From: Sindora glabra
Lineage: Eukaryota > Streptophyta > Magnoliopsida > Fabales > Fabaceae
Direction: 5' to 3'
Length of the DNA: 64,000 nucleotides
Assembly: GCA_020226215.1 (NCBI GenBank)
Contig: CM035235.1
Location: forward strand, 74,425,283-74,489,282
Shown piece after piece: positions 1-12,168 of the stretch. A program made the translations under genes and the position numbers. How positions within the stretch are numbered: the stretch's first letter is position 1; every line of letters begins with the position of its first letter. Under the pieces are notes generated by a model. It was not told where the DNA came from. It ran no database searches and was given only the letters and a program-made list of their open reading frames with translations.

Positions 1-1060
1 CTTCGTGATTGCAAAACTTATATTACAACTTGTGAATATTATAATTTTTTTTCCTTTAAGATTCGAAAGAGATGACAAAAGAAATTAACTGCCTTTTATT
101 TTATTAGTCAGCAGCCCACGAGGGCCGACCCACATGCATGTTATAATTTTCCATTTTTCTTTGACATAAAACATTGCAAATATTATCGTGGAGGTCATAA
201 AATAAAATATTTATATTATAATTCAATTATATTATTTCATTCCCTTTACTTTTTGTATGATTTAATATTTGATTTATAATTTAATTATAAAAAAATATGT
301 ATATTTAAAAGAAAATACTTGTAACTTCTTATATAAATCAACAAGGTCAGACTCTTCCATAATGCTTGATGTACTTCTTCTGATTACAAACCTTATAATA
401 CAACCCGTGAATATAATAGGATCTGTTGCAATCATTATATATATATATATTATATTTTTTTATTATCGATATCACTCCGATGCAAAAATCATGCAACAAA
501 ATTATATACTTACATAAGATTTCTTATAATTCATTAATTGCAAAACTCATGTCACTACATATAAACATAATAGCATCTATTACAATCATTATGCTTATTT
601 TTAATTGTTAATGCCGCTCTCATGTAAGCCCCTCTATAAATTATATTCTAATATAATTTTTTTGATATTTCATATAATTGTCGAACTCTCATATCACTAC
701 TTACAAATATAATAACATGTATTCTAAATAATTATCAAGCAAATTATACATAATTCTTAAAAGTATAAATATAATGTCTCATGAATTTACTATAAAATTA
801 TGTAATAAAATCATATTCTTAAATAATATTCTCATATTATATATAATTGCAAAATTTATAACACCGCTTGTAAACATAATAACAATATTACTAATTTTTG
901 TAAGGCATATATATGACTCGTAACCCAATATAAGTCTATCATAAATTTTATAATAGAATCATATTCTAATACAATACTTATCATACTTCATGTAACTACA
1001 AAATTTATGTGATTACTTATATATATAATAGTATTTCAAATAGCACTTGACAATTATAAT
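1..1060. repeat. Degenerate ~150-bp tandem array (spacer copy A)
   Basis: A phrase resembling 'attgcaaaatttatatcact', followed by 'aatataataacat', recurs near 5, 372, 530, 675, 845 and 988, with most intervals close to 145-170 bases. The copies are very diverged and AT-rich. The same array lies upstream of both intact CYP94A genes and in the spacer before the intact UAP gene. I see no coding potential. It looks like an old satellite-like or minisatellite array carried along by the segmental duplications. Confidence 0.55.
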
Positions 1061-2789
1061 AGAACAAACAATCAAAAATCTTTTGTGCGATGAGGGATAT
1101 AGCCCTTTAAAAAGAATAAACACATCATTTAATCCTTTATTTATAAATATGATGATTAATAAATTCTTTAAATTTTATAATTAATACTATTAGACCTTTT
1201 TTTAGTTATAATTATTCATCTCCCCTCTACATATAGTACTAAAATAAATAGTAAAAAAAGAATTTAATTATTAAGTAAGCATGTATTTGACATTATTAAT
1301 ATATTAATTAACAATTAATTTTAATATTTTTTATTTATATTAACATTTTAAGTGAATGAAAGGATAAATATTTATAACAAAAAAAAGATATCAATAATAC
1401 TAATTATAAAATTTGAGAGATGTAATAATTATTATATTTATAAATAACTGACTAAATAGTAAATATTGTGTTCAACCCTCTCATAAATATACATTAATCG
1501 AGTCCACCAATTAAAGATAATTCTTATAAAATATACGCAATTAGTTGTTGGAGGATAGACCGTTTAGATTAGATAAGGGAAAAAATTTGTTGGAGTCGAT
1601 TAAAATAAAATTATGCACTATACTTTCCAGAATACTTCTTATAATGTACTCAAGAGGAAAGTTCCCCATTATGGTGTGTTTGAAGCCTTTTAATTCTAAA
1701 TGAAGCTCATGCCGCCCGCGATGGCCATGGACGAATTATTTTTCTTTTTTTTTTCTATTATTCGTTTATCACCTTATCATATAGTGATGATCGAAAAAGT
1801 AAATTAACTTATGCCACAGATGACTAAAATTTGCCCCATTACGGGGAATTTTATCTCGTGTCAAACTGAAATAATTCTAATTTAATTTTAGGGTAACTAA
1901 AATTAATTGCTACATCAGGCTAAAGAAAATTGTGTTTAACTGAAAACTAATTCATCCTTAAGCATTTTCTGTTTTGGTAGAAAACATTGGTATACAATTA
2001 TAAATATAAATTAATAAGATGATAAAAAATATTTTATATATTTAATACTAAATATAGATAACTTGATAAAATAAAATATTCTTTTTTTTAAGAAAAAGTT
2101 ATTTTCCTTGATTATTATAACTCTAGATATTTCTTAAATCACAAGATATAGAGATAATATGTTACTTTTTCATTTATATAAAAGTAAATAGAATTTTCTC
2201 ATAAAAAATATCTTTCCAGGAATATATATAAAACCTTAAAATTTATTTGTTTTAACAAAAAATATATTTCTAAAAAATAATCTTACTTGTATTTATAATT
2301 ATAAAATATTAAAAAAACGAAAATATCTTACTGCTTCAAGAATAAATTTGGAAAATGTAGTGGAAAACATATATCTTTTATTTTTTTGAAAAAATATTTT
2401 TCTCCGCTAACACAAAATCATGAATTAATTTTTTAATCACAAGCCATATAAGTAGTATAAAATATGTTATTCTTATACATACAAATAAGATTTTTTTATA
2501 GAAAATATCTTCCTAAAAAATAAAGGAAGTATTAATTTTTAATTCTTGCATGGCTTGACTTAGTTGGGTGAAATAGAAGGAGAGAAGAAAAGGAGAGTCT
2601 GCATAGGCAAATTACTATTTGTCAGCCATGATGATGATGATGATGTTCCATATTACATATATAATGATACAAGAGAATGGCGAGTGGCACAAACAAATTT
2701 ATCATGATACATGCATGAGAGTCAGCTAACTCAATTTACCACAAATCACAACAAAGCCGCATAGTTTAATGGAAAATAGGGAACAAGAA
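1061..2789. other. AT-rich spacer, no gene seen
   Basis: Low-complexity AT-rich sequence with no convincing open frame. A stretch near 1470-1735 and onwards is present in two other places, about 42455-42720 and 47130-47400. A run of GAT repeats lies near 2630-2645. This would be the 3' flank of the UAP fragment that ends at 2790. Confidence 0.6.
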
Positions 2790-5700
2790 CTAGAATGTAA
2801 TCTCACTTGGAGCATGAAATGTTCTTCCTCGGCATGTGGGTTCCAGATTTTCACCCGCATATGAACACAGTGGTGACACTTCGACGCCTAGACAAGGATC
2901 AACCGACAACGATGTCATATGATGCAATGAGGATTTGAATCAAGCTAATCTTTTCACTGGTAAAGAACACACTCACACACATACACACACTCCATCCCTG
3001 TTCCTACCAAACCAACTGAAGATCTCAAACTCTACATGCTCCAATTCAAGTCCCCAACTCCAAAATTCTCAGCATTTGTTGGACTCATTTTCACCTTTTC
3101 CTTTTCCAGTGAAGGCTTGAAATTCAATATGTTTTACAGAACTCGCAAAGTTATCCACATGAAGTAAAGGGCCTCCGGGTTTTCTTTTGTTCTCTCTCTC
3201 TCCTAGGTGGAAAAATGAAAAGTAGCATACTTACCAGTTGCATACAAGGGCACTGAATGCGTCAAGAGGCCACCTGCTGCAACAACCCAAGGAAGAACAA
3301 GCAGCCTAGCACTATCTGGTGTATCAAAATTTGATTCATTTGCATTTTTCACCGGTGCAAATTCTCCTTCCCGTAATACCTGAACATGAAAGCATGTTGT
3401 GCCCATGAGCAGAAATAGCCTCGTCAATCACCTTTTTTATCAATTTAAGGTAAAATTTAGAATCAAAGTCACCTCAAAAAGTGCAGTCGTAGGAGCATAT
3501 GGAAATGCATCAAACATGAACTGTTCCAGTTTTAATCCCACTGTATATCCATGTATTGAAGGAATTCTCTTCTCTGCAAGATGGAAACTGCAAATAAAAT
3601 CCATGAGTGCATCAACATCTAAATATACAAGATGGATAAATTACATTCAATAATAAAGTTTTTTTTCCCCACTGTCAGCAAATATGAAAGAATTTACAAT
3701 TAGTTGCTTTTCTCTCTATCTTGAAATCAAATTGCCAATTGACTTCCGAACCCAACTATGCCAACCTCAAACTCGGGGATGACTTATAATTAAACTCAGA
3801 TTTTATATTACCTCAAGAATTGCTGATAGTTAAATATCTCATATCATAAAATAGCTTATGATAGATCTTCCTAAGCACTTCAGGTTATCTATACAAATCA
3901 CTACCATTATTTTATCTATTTATTAATTCATTGTATCAATATATACCGATGTGATGCTGGAACTTGGTTACATAACTAAGGCTACAAGATTGCACGCATT
4001 GCAATATATAAATTTAATCATACTTGGAATTCATATATCAGTGACAAAATAGATGGTCAAATGAATAATGTGAGAAAGAAGAAAGCAATATTCATACTTT
4101 CTATCTTTCTCTAAACCATTTGCCACTTGATTCAGAAAATCCAGTGTAAACATGTGTAAGCACACCTGAAATCAAGGTTAAAAGTGAATTAGTAAAAATT
4201 TAAAACGCAGGCAGCAATGACTAAACTTTCCCATGTGAACTTCATGTTTTCATTTGATCATTCATAGTACTTTTCAACTTAAGCAAATACTTATAAATTT
4301 AAATGTAAATGGTATTATGCAGTTCTTTTTCCTTTTATTTTGGAGCGCAAGGTATAATCACATTTCAGAACTAGGTAAAAGTTTTCAAAACAGGAGGAGA
4401 GGGACCAAGATGATTGCCAGACTTCCTAACAGTTTTAAGCATTTAACTACTTGATAGAATAAATCATCACATTAAAGCAGGAAATCTCCTATTTAGATAG
4501 CAGCAACAGGGTCAAAACCATTTGCCATCCAAAAGGCTTCAACTATAACCATCTTGTTCCTGGATAATGGAGTGATCACTGAGAAAGATTGTAAGGTAGA
4601 TGTGGAGGCTATCTCTGGGATTGTTAGCTGCCATTGGAAATTCCAAGCTTTAATAGATTTAGTTGCTTTTCAACATAAGCTTTAAATAATGTTTCTGTTG
4701 TTTTGCGTAATAGGCTTCGCAAAAATGTAGCTCATGACAGTGCACAGTAGTGTTTAATGCTACATGGGAAGTGGGATTGGTTTCCTTCTGTTGGAGGTTC
4801 TTCCTTCCATTGATGCTGTTTTTTCTCATGACAAGGCTTCTGCCTTTTCTTAATGAATGGTTATAGCATGGCAGCGCAAATAAAGTAAAAAACAGGGCGC
4901 AGACTCTTAACCATGTAAACTGCTTTAGCCCTAGGTCTCTATTCTGGAAGATAGAGAAAAACAAAGAAAGATGTAAATGATTTACAGCAAATGAAGATCC
5001 TCAATGTAAAAGCAAAGGGAATGCAGAAAGTAGTACATGGAGAGATAAAATAGTGAAAACAGACTAACATTACTCCAACAAAAGTGGAGGCGACCAGTCT
5101 GTTGATTGACTGCAGAAGCTGGTGATGGATCCATCTCGCTGTATTCAACCACAACTTTACCTCGTCGAACAAACGCGCCAACTTTTTCTTGGGGATATGA
5201 CTATTATACAATAAGAAATAAATAATAAGCATAAAAAAGGAAACAAAAACTAAATTGAAAAAATAATTCTACCTACCATCTGCATCGTGTACAGCGTGTA
5301 CAGCAAGCCTGAATTTTGCTCCATGACAGGAAGTTAGGGGCTCCATATATACTAGGTTTCAATTGACACGTGTAATTGACAATTGGTATATGTAAACCCC
5401 CAAAAAAAAAAAGAAAAAGAAAAGAAAAAATGGTTTTCTTATCCCTCACTTTCACCCTAATTTATCAACAAGAAGCTTGTAGAAAATAGCAGAGGTGAAT
5501 GTAACAGAAACAGTTTGTAAGCACGGAGAAACCAGTGGAAACTCCCCGAACACAAATCTAAATTCGATTAGTCATCAACCTAGTTGTTTCTCACAGCATC
5601 CAGGCCATGATACACAAGAATAACTTAATCTCCAGCTGGTTACTCAATAATGAACTTAACTACAATACATGTTGTTTTCTTTGAAAGCTAAATGGATTCT

Positions 5701-5846
5701 CAAATTGGCAGACTATTTTAGAGAGTGAATAGCTGGTCAGGAAATAATGAACTTAATTGGGCAGTTACCTTGCGAACAACTTTTGCAGCAGCAGCGACAC
5801 CTTTATCGATAAAATAACCCAGGAAAACAGGGTCAGCAACTCGAAC
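2790..5846 (-). pseudogene. 5'-truncated UDP-GlcNAc pyrophosphorylase copy (exons 10-15 only)
   Basis: Minus-strand copy of the last six exons of the intact UAP gene at 48.5-56 kb. Exons are at 5769-5846, 5069-5200, 4098-4165, 3473-3587, 3235-3379 and 2790-2887, with the same splice borders as the intact gene. Exons 1-9, which hold the nucleotide-binding signature LSGGQGTRLG, are absent: the copy stops in intron 9 at 5870 and meets eIF4A-III pseudogene DNA. Frames remain open in all six exons. Exon 11 has lost 12 bases, removing most of the GGPLT motif, and exon 14 has lost 12 bases, removing RLHTR except for net in-frame joining. The C-terminal stop is preserved. It cannot make a working enzyme without the missing half. 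Transcription from a nearby promoter is possible but not shown by the sequence. Confidence 0.88.
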
Positions 5847-8260
5847 CTGTTTCACGAGTCATAGTTTATCCAAACCACTGCGGTTCAGTTATCCATGGCA
5901 GCTGCGGCTACTGCGTCGGTGATACCGCCGAACCTGAGGCGCAACACCAATGCAGCCGGGGATATAGAGTTCGAGACAACACGGTGTAGAACCTATTTTG
6001 AGCTTTGAGAATATGGGCATTAAGGAAGATCTGCTCAGAGGCTATATGCCTATGGGTTCGAGAAGCCATCGGCTATCCAACAGCGGGATGTTAGACCCAT
6101 CATTGAAGGACGAGATGTTATCGCTCAGGCACAGTCTGGTACTCGAAAGACTTCTACACCGTTTGTCAAATGGTTGACACTTCTACCAGAGAGTACGTGG
6201 TTCCTAAAAGCCCTAAATTTCTGAAAGTTCCATTTTTCTTTTCAATTTATATTGCTTTCTTTTTCCAAGAACCTACAAGATAATTAAACCGTCGCTTAGT
6301 GGTTTCATTAGAGTATCAACCCTTACTGTTTGTCTTAACAGCTTGAAGAGCTGAATCATATTCTACATTCCTCATATTCTGTGAATATACTCATTGTATC
6401 CACTTTATAATTGGAACAGAATACAGGCATTAATTCTGTCACCAACAAGGGAATTGGCCTCACAGATTGGAAAAGGTTATGTTGGCTATTGGAGACTACA
6501 TAAATATACAAGCACATTCGTGCATTGGCAGCAAAAGTGTGGGAAAAGATATAAGGAAGCTCGAGAGTGGAGTTCATGTGGTGTCTGGAACTCCTGGTCG
6601 AGTCTGTGACATGATCAAAAGGAGAACATTGCGCACTAGAGCTATCAAGTTATTAGTTCTCTTGAGTCCATGACTTCTGCCTTCCACTACTCCTTTGGAT
6701 TTGATCTTTTCCAGGTACCAACTCTATTTTTTTAAATGAATTTCGTAATGAGTTTTTATCAAGATTATTTAACAGGACGAATCTGATGAAATGTTGAGCA
6801 GAGGGTTTAAAGATCAAATTTACGATGTATATAGATATCTCCCTCCAGAGCTTCAGGTTCTCTCTCTCTCCCTGTGTCCCCTTATGTGGAGTATAATATC
6901 AGCAATTTTAAATATATTATTCTTGATCCATAAATCGAATTAAATAGGAAGTGTCAGAAATAGATTTGGTGGCTTAATGCTAATTTAAGTTGTGATTATG
7001 GGGAAACAAATTGGAAGCAACTCCTGCAACAATGAATCACACCTAAAATTATGGGGAGAAACCAGTTTGATGAATGAGGATGTGATTTATAATAGACCTG
7101 AAATTTTCGAATTTTGTTGAGGCCTTCGAATAGTTTCATTGGCTCTGCTTGAACACGTGTTTGAAACCATGAGAGAGATAGACTGACGTTGATGATCTGA
7201 TCATTGTTTTGGATGTGATTACTTGGATTGTGAAGTTGTCAAGATATATGTGAAAAGCTCTGTCATCAATTTCTGAGTCAGTAATCCAGTATCATGAAGT
7301 GTGGTGCTGACTTTTAATTGTTGTTCTGACACTAGGTTGTCTTGATTTCTGCTACTCTTCCACATGAAATACTGGAGATGACAAATAACTTTATGACAGA
7401 TGCTGTAAGAATCCTTGTAAAACTGATGAACTAACGCTAGAGGTAAGTGTTTGCCTTCTATTATCTTACTGCCATTTCAGTGCGAACTGCACAATGATGT
7501 ATTTTCCTCCTTATGACAGGGCATCAAGCAATTTTTTGTTGCAGTTGAAAGAGAAGAACCGAAGTTCGATACTCTCTGTGATCTTTATGACACCCTTACT
7601 ATCACTCAAGCAGTTATATTCTGTAACACAAAAAGAAAGGTAATTAAACACCAAAAGGGCTCACAGGCATACCCTTATATTTCTCTTTCAACCTGCTGGT
7701 TAGGTTCCTCTGTCCTATTGATGTCCCAGAATATCTGAATGCTATTGGGACAGGTGGATTGGTTAACTGAAAAGATGCGTGGCCACAATTTCACTGTCTC
7801 ATCAATGCATGGGGATATGCCTCAGAAAGAAGGAGATGTAATTATGGGAGAGTTTCGTGCTGGTACAACCCGTGTACTAATAACAACAGATGTGTGGGCT
7901 CGTGGCCTTGATGTACAGCAGGCAAGTGGTTACAAATCTGTTTCTCCCTGCCTTTTCCTTTTGTGTGCGCGTGTAGTCGTATGTTTCCAAGAGTTTCCTC
8001 TACCTTGTGTTTCAAGTTGTAGTTGTGTTAACCGGATACCAGATGGATTCTAAGATCTGCCTCATTATTCTCTTACACATCATGACTCATGACTCTATGC
8101 ATGATCCTTTGGTTGTCTGATCTGTTTCTGCTTCTTGGTACAAACTAAAAGACATAGGTTATAGGACAAAATTGCTTTTGGAATTCAAGATTTATAGTTT
8201 TTATGTGTCTAACATTTAACAATTCTTTTATTAATTGTGATCCTTTATTGGAGGATATAC

Positions 8261-8380
8261 TCAAAAGAGATACTGGAAGACCCTGAAAAACTTTTGGGTG
8301 AAATCTTAAAAGACTATCCTAACTTAGATGGTTCACTGGAGATATACTCTTTGATTGAGTACAATGACGTCGAAATGTAG
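8261..8380 (+). other. Short coding-like fragment of unknown origin
   Basis: Within an intron region of the eIF4A-III pseudogene, one frame reads 39 codons with a protein-like composition (contains KLLGEILKDYPNLDG and SLIEYNDVEM) and ends at TAG 8378-8380. The second tandem copy (about 19601-19722) has a changed reading, including an extra base in the run before 'gggtaaaatc', so it is not conserved as a frame. I do not recognise the family. It may be an inserted gene scrap or chance. Confidence 0.3.
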
Positions 8381-8439
8381 CTGACACTATCTAATGGGAT
8401 AAGGATTTATTCTTATTCTAATTGTGATCTTTTCTTTAG

Positions 8440-9140
8440 GGATGGCAATTCACCCTAAATTTGGAATCCCCTATAGGGATTGCCCCATTGGACGTGGAGA
8501 CGAGGATGGGGCAAAAATCATAATCCCCCCCCCCCATTCTTGAGATTAAAAAAAATTATTATTTTTTATTTTTAATATGTAATACATTTTAAATAAGAAT
8601 ATTTGAATATTTTCAAATTATATACTTACAAATTTATTACATTTTATATGTATCGAAATATAATGTATGATTACATGATAGAGTGGTATCTCAATTTGAG
8701 ATAAGGAATTTAAAGTATTTGTTAATTATATGTGAATCTAGAACTTTATTTATTTATGTTTGAGATTACCTAATAATTATGTATCAATTTGTAACACTTA
8801 ATTTTTAAGATTTGTATTTTTTTTTCCTTTTTTAACATATTCCAAAAGTCTCTGAGGTATGAGGCAAGTGCATATTTTATCCCCAGTAATGGAACATGAG
8901 GTAAGAGAGGGTTGATTTCCCTACATTTGTTAGAATGATTATTTTTTTCTTTGGTTAGGTTTGCAAATAAATACAAACAAAAGGAATTATGGCCTTGGCC
9001 TTAAAATTGGCTGCACAAGTTGATCACTCTGTTGTCAATTGAATTTGATGAGATGCTCTTCCTGAACCCTGTTTGGATTGTGCAATGAAGAATTTATTGT
9101 GTTAATATTGATCCATACATTTTTATTCTATTATCACGTT
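8440..9140. other. AT-rich intron-position insert in eIF4A-III pseudogene, no gene
   Basis: This sequence lies between the exon remnants at 7921 and 9143. It includes a G/C-rich patch (about 8445-8545) with a run of ten C residues, then AT-rich DNA. The equivalent in unit 2 (19780-20480) carries a similar C run with indels. No coding signal is visible. Confidence 0.5.
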
Positions 9141-9483
9141 TCACTTGTCATCAATTATGACCTTCCAAATAATCGAGAGCTTTATTCATCGTATTGATCG
9201 ATCCGGACGTTTTGGGCGCAAGGTACTGATTTTAGTCTACAGCAATTTCAATTGATTGCTCGCTTGTTTTTCATTTGAGGTGGTTTGTTGGAGTCGTCTA
9301 TATCTACTTATTCATTTGCCTTTGCTTCTGTTAAGACTGTTAGATACATACTTACTGCGGCTATTTTAGAGTGTTGTCATAAATTTTGTCTAGAGTGATG
9401 ACATTATGACATCAAGATCTTTAGAGATAGAGAGCAATATTACAGTACCCAAATTGATGAAATGCCCATGAATGATGCTGATT

Positions 9484-10370
9484 TTGGCCTTGACAATTAC
9501 CTGATAATTGTAATAGTTAGCTAATTCAATTAATTATTAGTTGATAACTGGTTGTATTAACTAAATTGATTAATCGATTATATTAGTTGCTTGGATAAAA
9601 ACATTTGATAAAAGTAATTATTTATGATTAGGTGTTTATATATAAAATGACATATAAAAATATGAATATATTTTATAAATTATTTGAGTATTCTTTTATT
9701 TTAATATTTTAGATCTTATATGTTATCTAGTATATTAATTTTTTTATAAATAATATATCATTATAATTTATTATATATTAAATATTTCTTTAAAATTAAA
9801 TTAATATATTTTTATAGTAAATAAATCTATCAATAGAAAATCAATAACTATAAAAATGGAAATTGGCTAAAAGTTGGAACAATTGAATTCTTACAAAGAT
9901 ATTTCAAGATGTTTGGTCTTGTTGTGCAGAGATTCTAACTTTTTGTTCTTCCAGGGAGATATGTAGGTACCCCGAAAAGGAAGGTACTTGCTAAGGTGTT
10001 CTTAGGGATTTAGTACTTGGGGTGGTGTGGTAAAATACAGATTAATGGATGAGATTACAAAATCTTAATAATAACTTGGTAATCTTATTTAGTGACCTGT
10101 ATTTTGTTGTACCATTCTGGATACCAAACTTTAAGGAGCACCTTAGAAGTAACCGAAAAGAAATATGCAAAAGTATCTAATTCAATCATTTATAAATTTT
10201 TATATACTAGTTGAAATCAAAATGTTGCAATATGTATCATTTTTAAAAATAGTTGGTTGAGAGGTAAAAATTATTTTAAATAATTGCTTAGCAAATAATT
10301 GACTTAGTTGATTTAATAAATCAACCGATTAAATTTGCTCTCACCAATTAAAAGCTATCTGAAATGTTGT
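9484..10370. repeat. AT-rich interspersed repeat, copy 1
   Basis: Begins right after the last eIF4A-III exon remnant with 'ttggccttgacaatta' and continues with 'tagctaattcaattaatta' and 'aaaatgacatataaaaatat'. Related sequence lies at about 20820-21720 (the tandem copy) and, more diverged, at about 45490-46110, where it clearly interrupts the UAP spacer and begins 'ttggccctacttaacaatta'. It has no coding potential. It is probably a non-autonomous element, but I cannot define termini or a target duplication with confidence. A smaller MITE is embedded in it at 9992-10145. Confidence 0.5.
9992..10145. mobile_element. MITE with CACCTTA-type inverted ends, copy 1
   Basis: The left end TAAGGTGTTCTTAG and right end AGGAGCACCTTA are inverted relatives. 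Inside, 'ggggtggtgtggtaaaatac' faces 'gtattttgttgtaccattct' and 'gatgagattac' faces 'gtaatctta', giving a foldback over most of its length. The same family occurs at 21337-21493 and 42059-42221. There is no coding capacity. Confidence 0.65.
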
Positions 10371-11140
10371 ATATAAACTGCTTTGGATTCAATTGGTCCA
10401 TGCTGTTCTGCTGTAGCAAGTGATTTTTTTATGTGTTGTAAGTAAGTAAGTGCAAGAGGGAGAGTTTGATTTTTTCGCAGACAGGGGCATGAGTTGTACC
10501 AGAGTCAGCGATTTCTCTTTATTCGATTTCTCTTTATTCATGCGTTGGAGTTGCCTTTATTTTTTAAATATTAAGAAAACGAAATGAGTTTTGTAACAAG
10601 TAGTGCTATTGGACCTAGAAGGAAAGGAAATATGATTTTTTTTTTTAAATTTGAGTAACATCTTTTTTTTCCTCTGTGATATTCACTATTTTTATTATGA
10701 AGCATTTTGTTTCAATATTATGTTTGTGAAATATTAATGTATTTAATTCCTTTCTTAGAGGATGAAATTAAACAAATTACTTATTATATAAATACTAATA
10801 AGAGAATAAAATCAGATATATATTTCACAATGATGATTAATATTTTAATGTGACAAATCTTAATATCCTCCTAACGCTAAAGTAAACCAGGAGGAAGATG
10901 ACAATCCTAAGGCAGCATCAACTGTTCATACTACAAAATCTACTTTTGGACTTTTAAAATTAGCCCAGTTTTGTAGTAATAATGGTAATCATCACCCTGA
11001 TTAACATTGTCATAGCCTTCTATTTTATTTGTCCTTCTGTAGAAAATAAATAAATAAATAATACTACAAAATTGACCAGTCAAAAGTCCCATCATCTCAC
11101 ATAAATTTATACATCATAGACCCACCAATCAAAATTTGCC
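10371..11140. other. Intergenic, no gene seen
   Basis: AT-rich sequence between the interspersed repeat and the promoter-like relic, with no frame or RNA gene recognised. In the tandem copy, this interval (about 21720-23750) is interrupted at 22357 by a 1.3-kb insertion. Confidence 0.5.
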
Positions 11141-11214
11141 AACTCCAACATTCCGCGAAGCAGAGGATCAAAACCAGCTCCAAAAAATCATCTCAGTACC
11201 AGAATTTGACCCTC

Positions 11215-11710
11215 CAAGAATTTGGAACAAATCCAACGGCGCAGAGACCTTGTGTAACGGGATCTTCTCCTCTCTCTCTCTCTCTATATATAACTTTTCA
11301 CGTTTAGAGAGAGAAAGTGTGCAGAAAGATATTGTTCTCACTGGTCAACACGTTTCTGCACCGGCAGTTGCCGGTTTCCTGTGATGGCGAACCTGTGGGG
11401 CCCACCACCAGCACCACTGCGATGCTGGCTCGTTTTTCCGTTTGAAAAAAAAATATTAACTTTTGATTATTTTTGGTTTATAATTAATTAATTTTCACAG
11501 CTAGAAAAAATTAAGGAACGGTGAAATTATTTATAATTTAAGATATGATTTAATGGGAGATAAGGCCATGGAGAGAGGGGTCCTCTCTGAGATTTTGCTC
11601 CGAACCCAAAACCAAAAACTTCATCTGATTCGCAGGCACAATCTGAGGAGCCAACCAACCTAGTATGCAATCGGGAACTTCTGCATTTTCAGCATCGAAA
11701 GGTCCCTTTT
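11215..11710 (+). promoter_or_regulatory. Promoter/5'-leader-like relic downstream of CYP94A copy 1
   Basis: A pyrimidine patch (CT repeats, 11265-11283) runs directly into TATATATAA (11284-11293). It is followed by a less AT-rich stretch with ACGT cores (near 11300 and 11349), a short ATG-led frame at 11383, another at 11568, and then ATGCAATCGGG (11664) leading to an AAAG/GT that resembles a first-exon donor. The same block is repeated at about 23935-24380 in unit 2. No downstream gene follows on the plus strand; the CYP94A gene runs toward it. It could be the stranded 5' end of a lost gene. This is inference from composition only. Confidence 0.35.
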
Positions 11711-12168
11711 TCCTATATTTCTCAAAAGCTGGATAGTTGTTCTGTCGATCATTGAAAACTTGTTCTATAAGATATATATTTATGAAATGTATATATACAT
11801 TTTTTTAGTAATCAATTGCAAACCTACAAATTTTATTTTTGGACAATATATGCAAAAAAAACGTATATTTAAATTATTATAAATTAATTTATTTTAAATT
11901 TTTATTTATAATATCTATTTTAATCTCTATAAATACGTATTATAACATGGTCTCCTCATATTTTATTGTCTTGAATTATTATGACTTTGATGGATAAACA
12001 TGAGAAGAATGAAATAAACTTCAATTAAATTACGAATAAGTATACACCGTACTTTTATCACCCGTGGAAGTACCAAATCTTTCTTCAGGGAAACTTCTAA
12101 TATCACAAAGAAATAAGAATCCACAAAATATTCAAAGTTAAACCTTTCTTATTCAAGCAAATTCTAAT

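Larger units (their letters stand above)
65..5870. repeat. Segmental duplicate, copy A (spacer + UAP 3' exons)
   Basis: This block is colinear, with substitutions and small indels, with about 44939-51546. Shared landmarks are the opening 'gaaagagatgac', the 'ggaggatagaccgttta' stretch (about 1550 and 47215), the GAT-repeat near 2630 and 48317, and UAP exons 15 to 10. Identity ends at 5870/51546, inside UAP intron 9, where this copy switches to eIF4A-III pseudogene sequence. Copy B carries insertions that copy A lacks (45285-45462 and about 45490-46110). Confidence 0.85.
5895..9484 (+). pseudogene. EIF4A3: eIF4A-III (DEAD-box RNA helicase, exon-junction core) pseudogene, introns retained
   Basis: Fragments read as eIF4A-III in order: start at 5895 (MAAAAT...), motif I region about 6120-6160, 6420-6665 with ALILSPTRELASQ and the SGTPGR motif, 6776-6856 (ESDEMLSRGFKDQIYD), 7336-7442 (motif III as SATLP), 7520-7639 (GIKQFFVAVE...FCNTKRK), 7754-7921 (SSMHGDMPQKE, TTDVWARGLDVQQ), about 9143-9222 (HRIDRSGRFGRK) and about 9371-9484 (INFV...SDDI). 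Introns are kept, so it arose by DNA duplication and not by reverse transcription. Defects include a 2-base loss after EFETT near 5985, further frameshifts near 6035 and 7420, a stop after LLVL near 6668, and a motif I reading GTRKT instead of GTGKT. The exon ending at 7921 has a GC donor. The parent protein is the helicase core of the exon junction complex; this copy cannot encode it. Confidence 0.92.
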
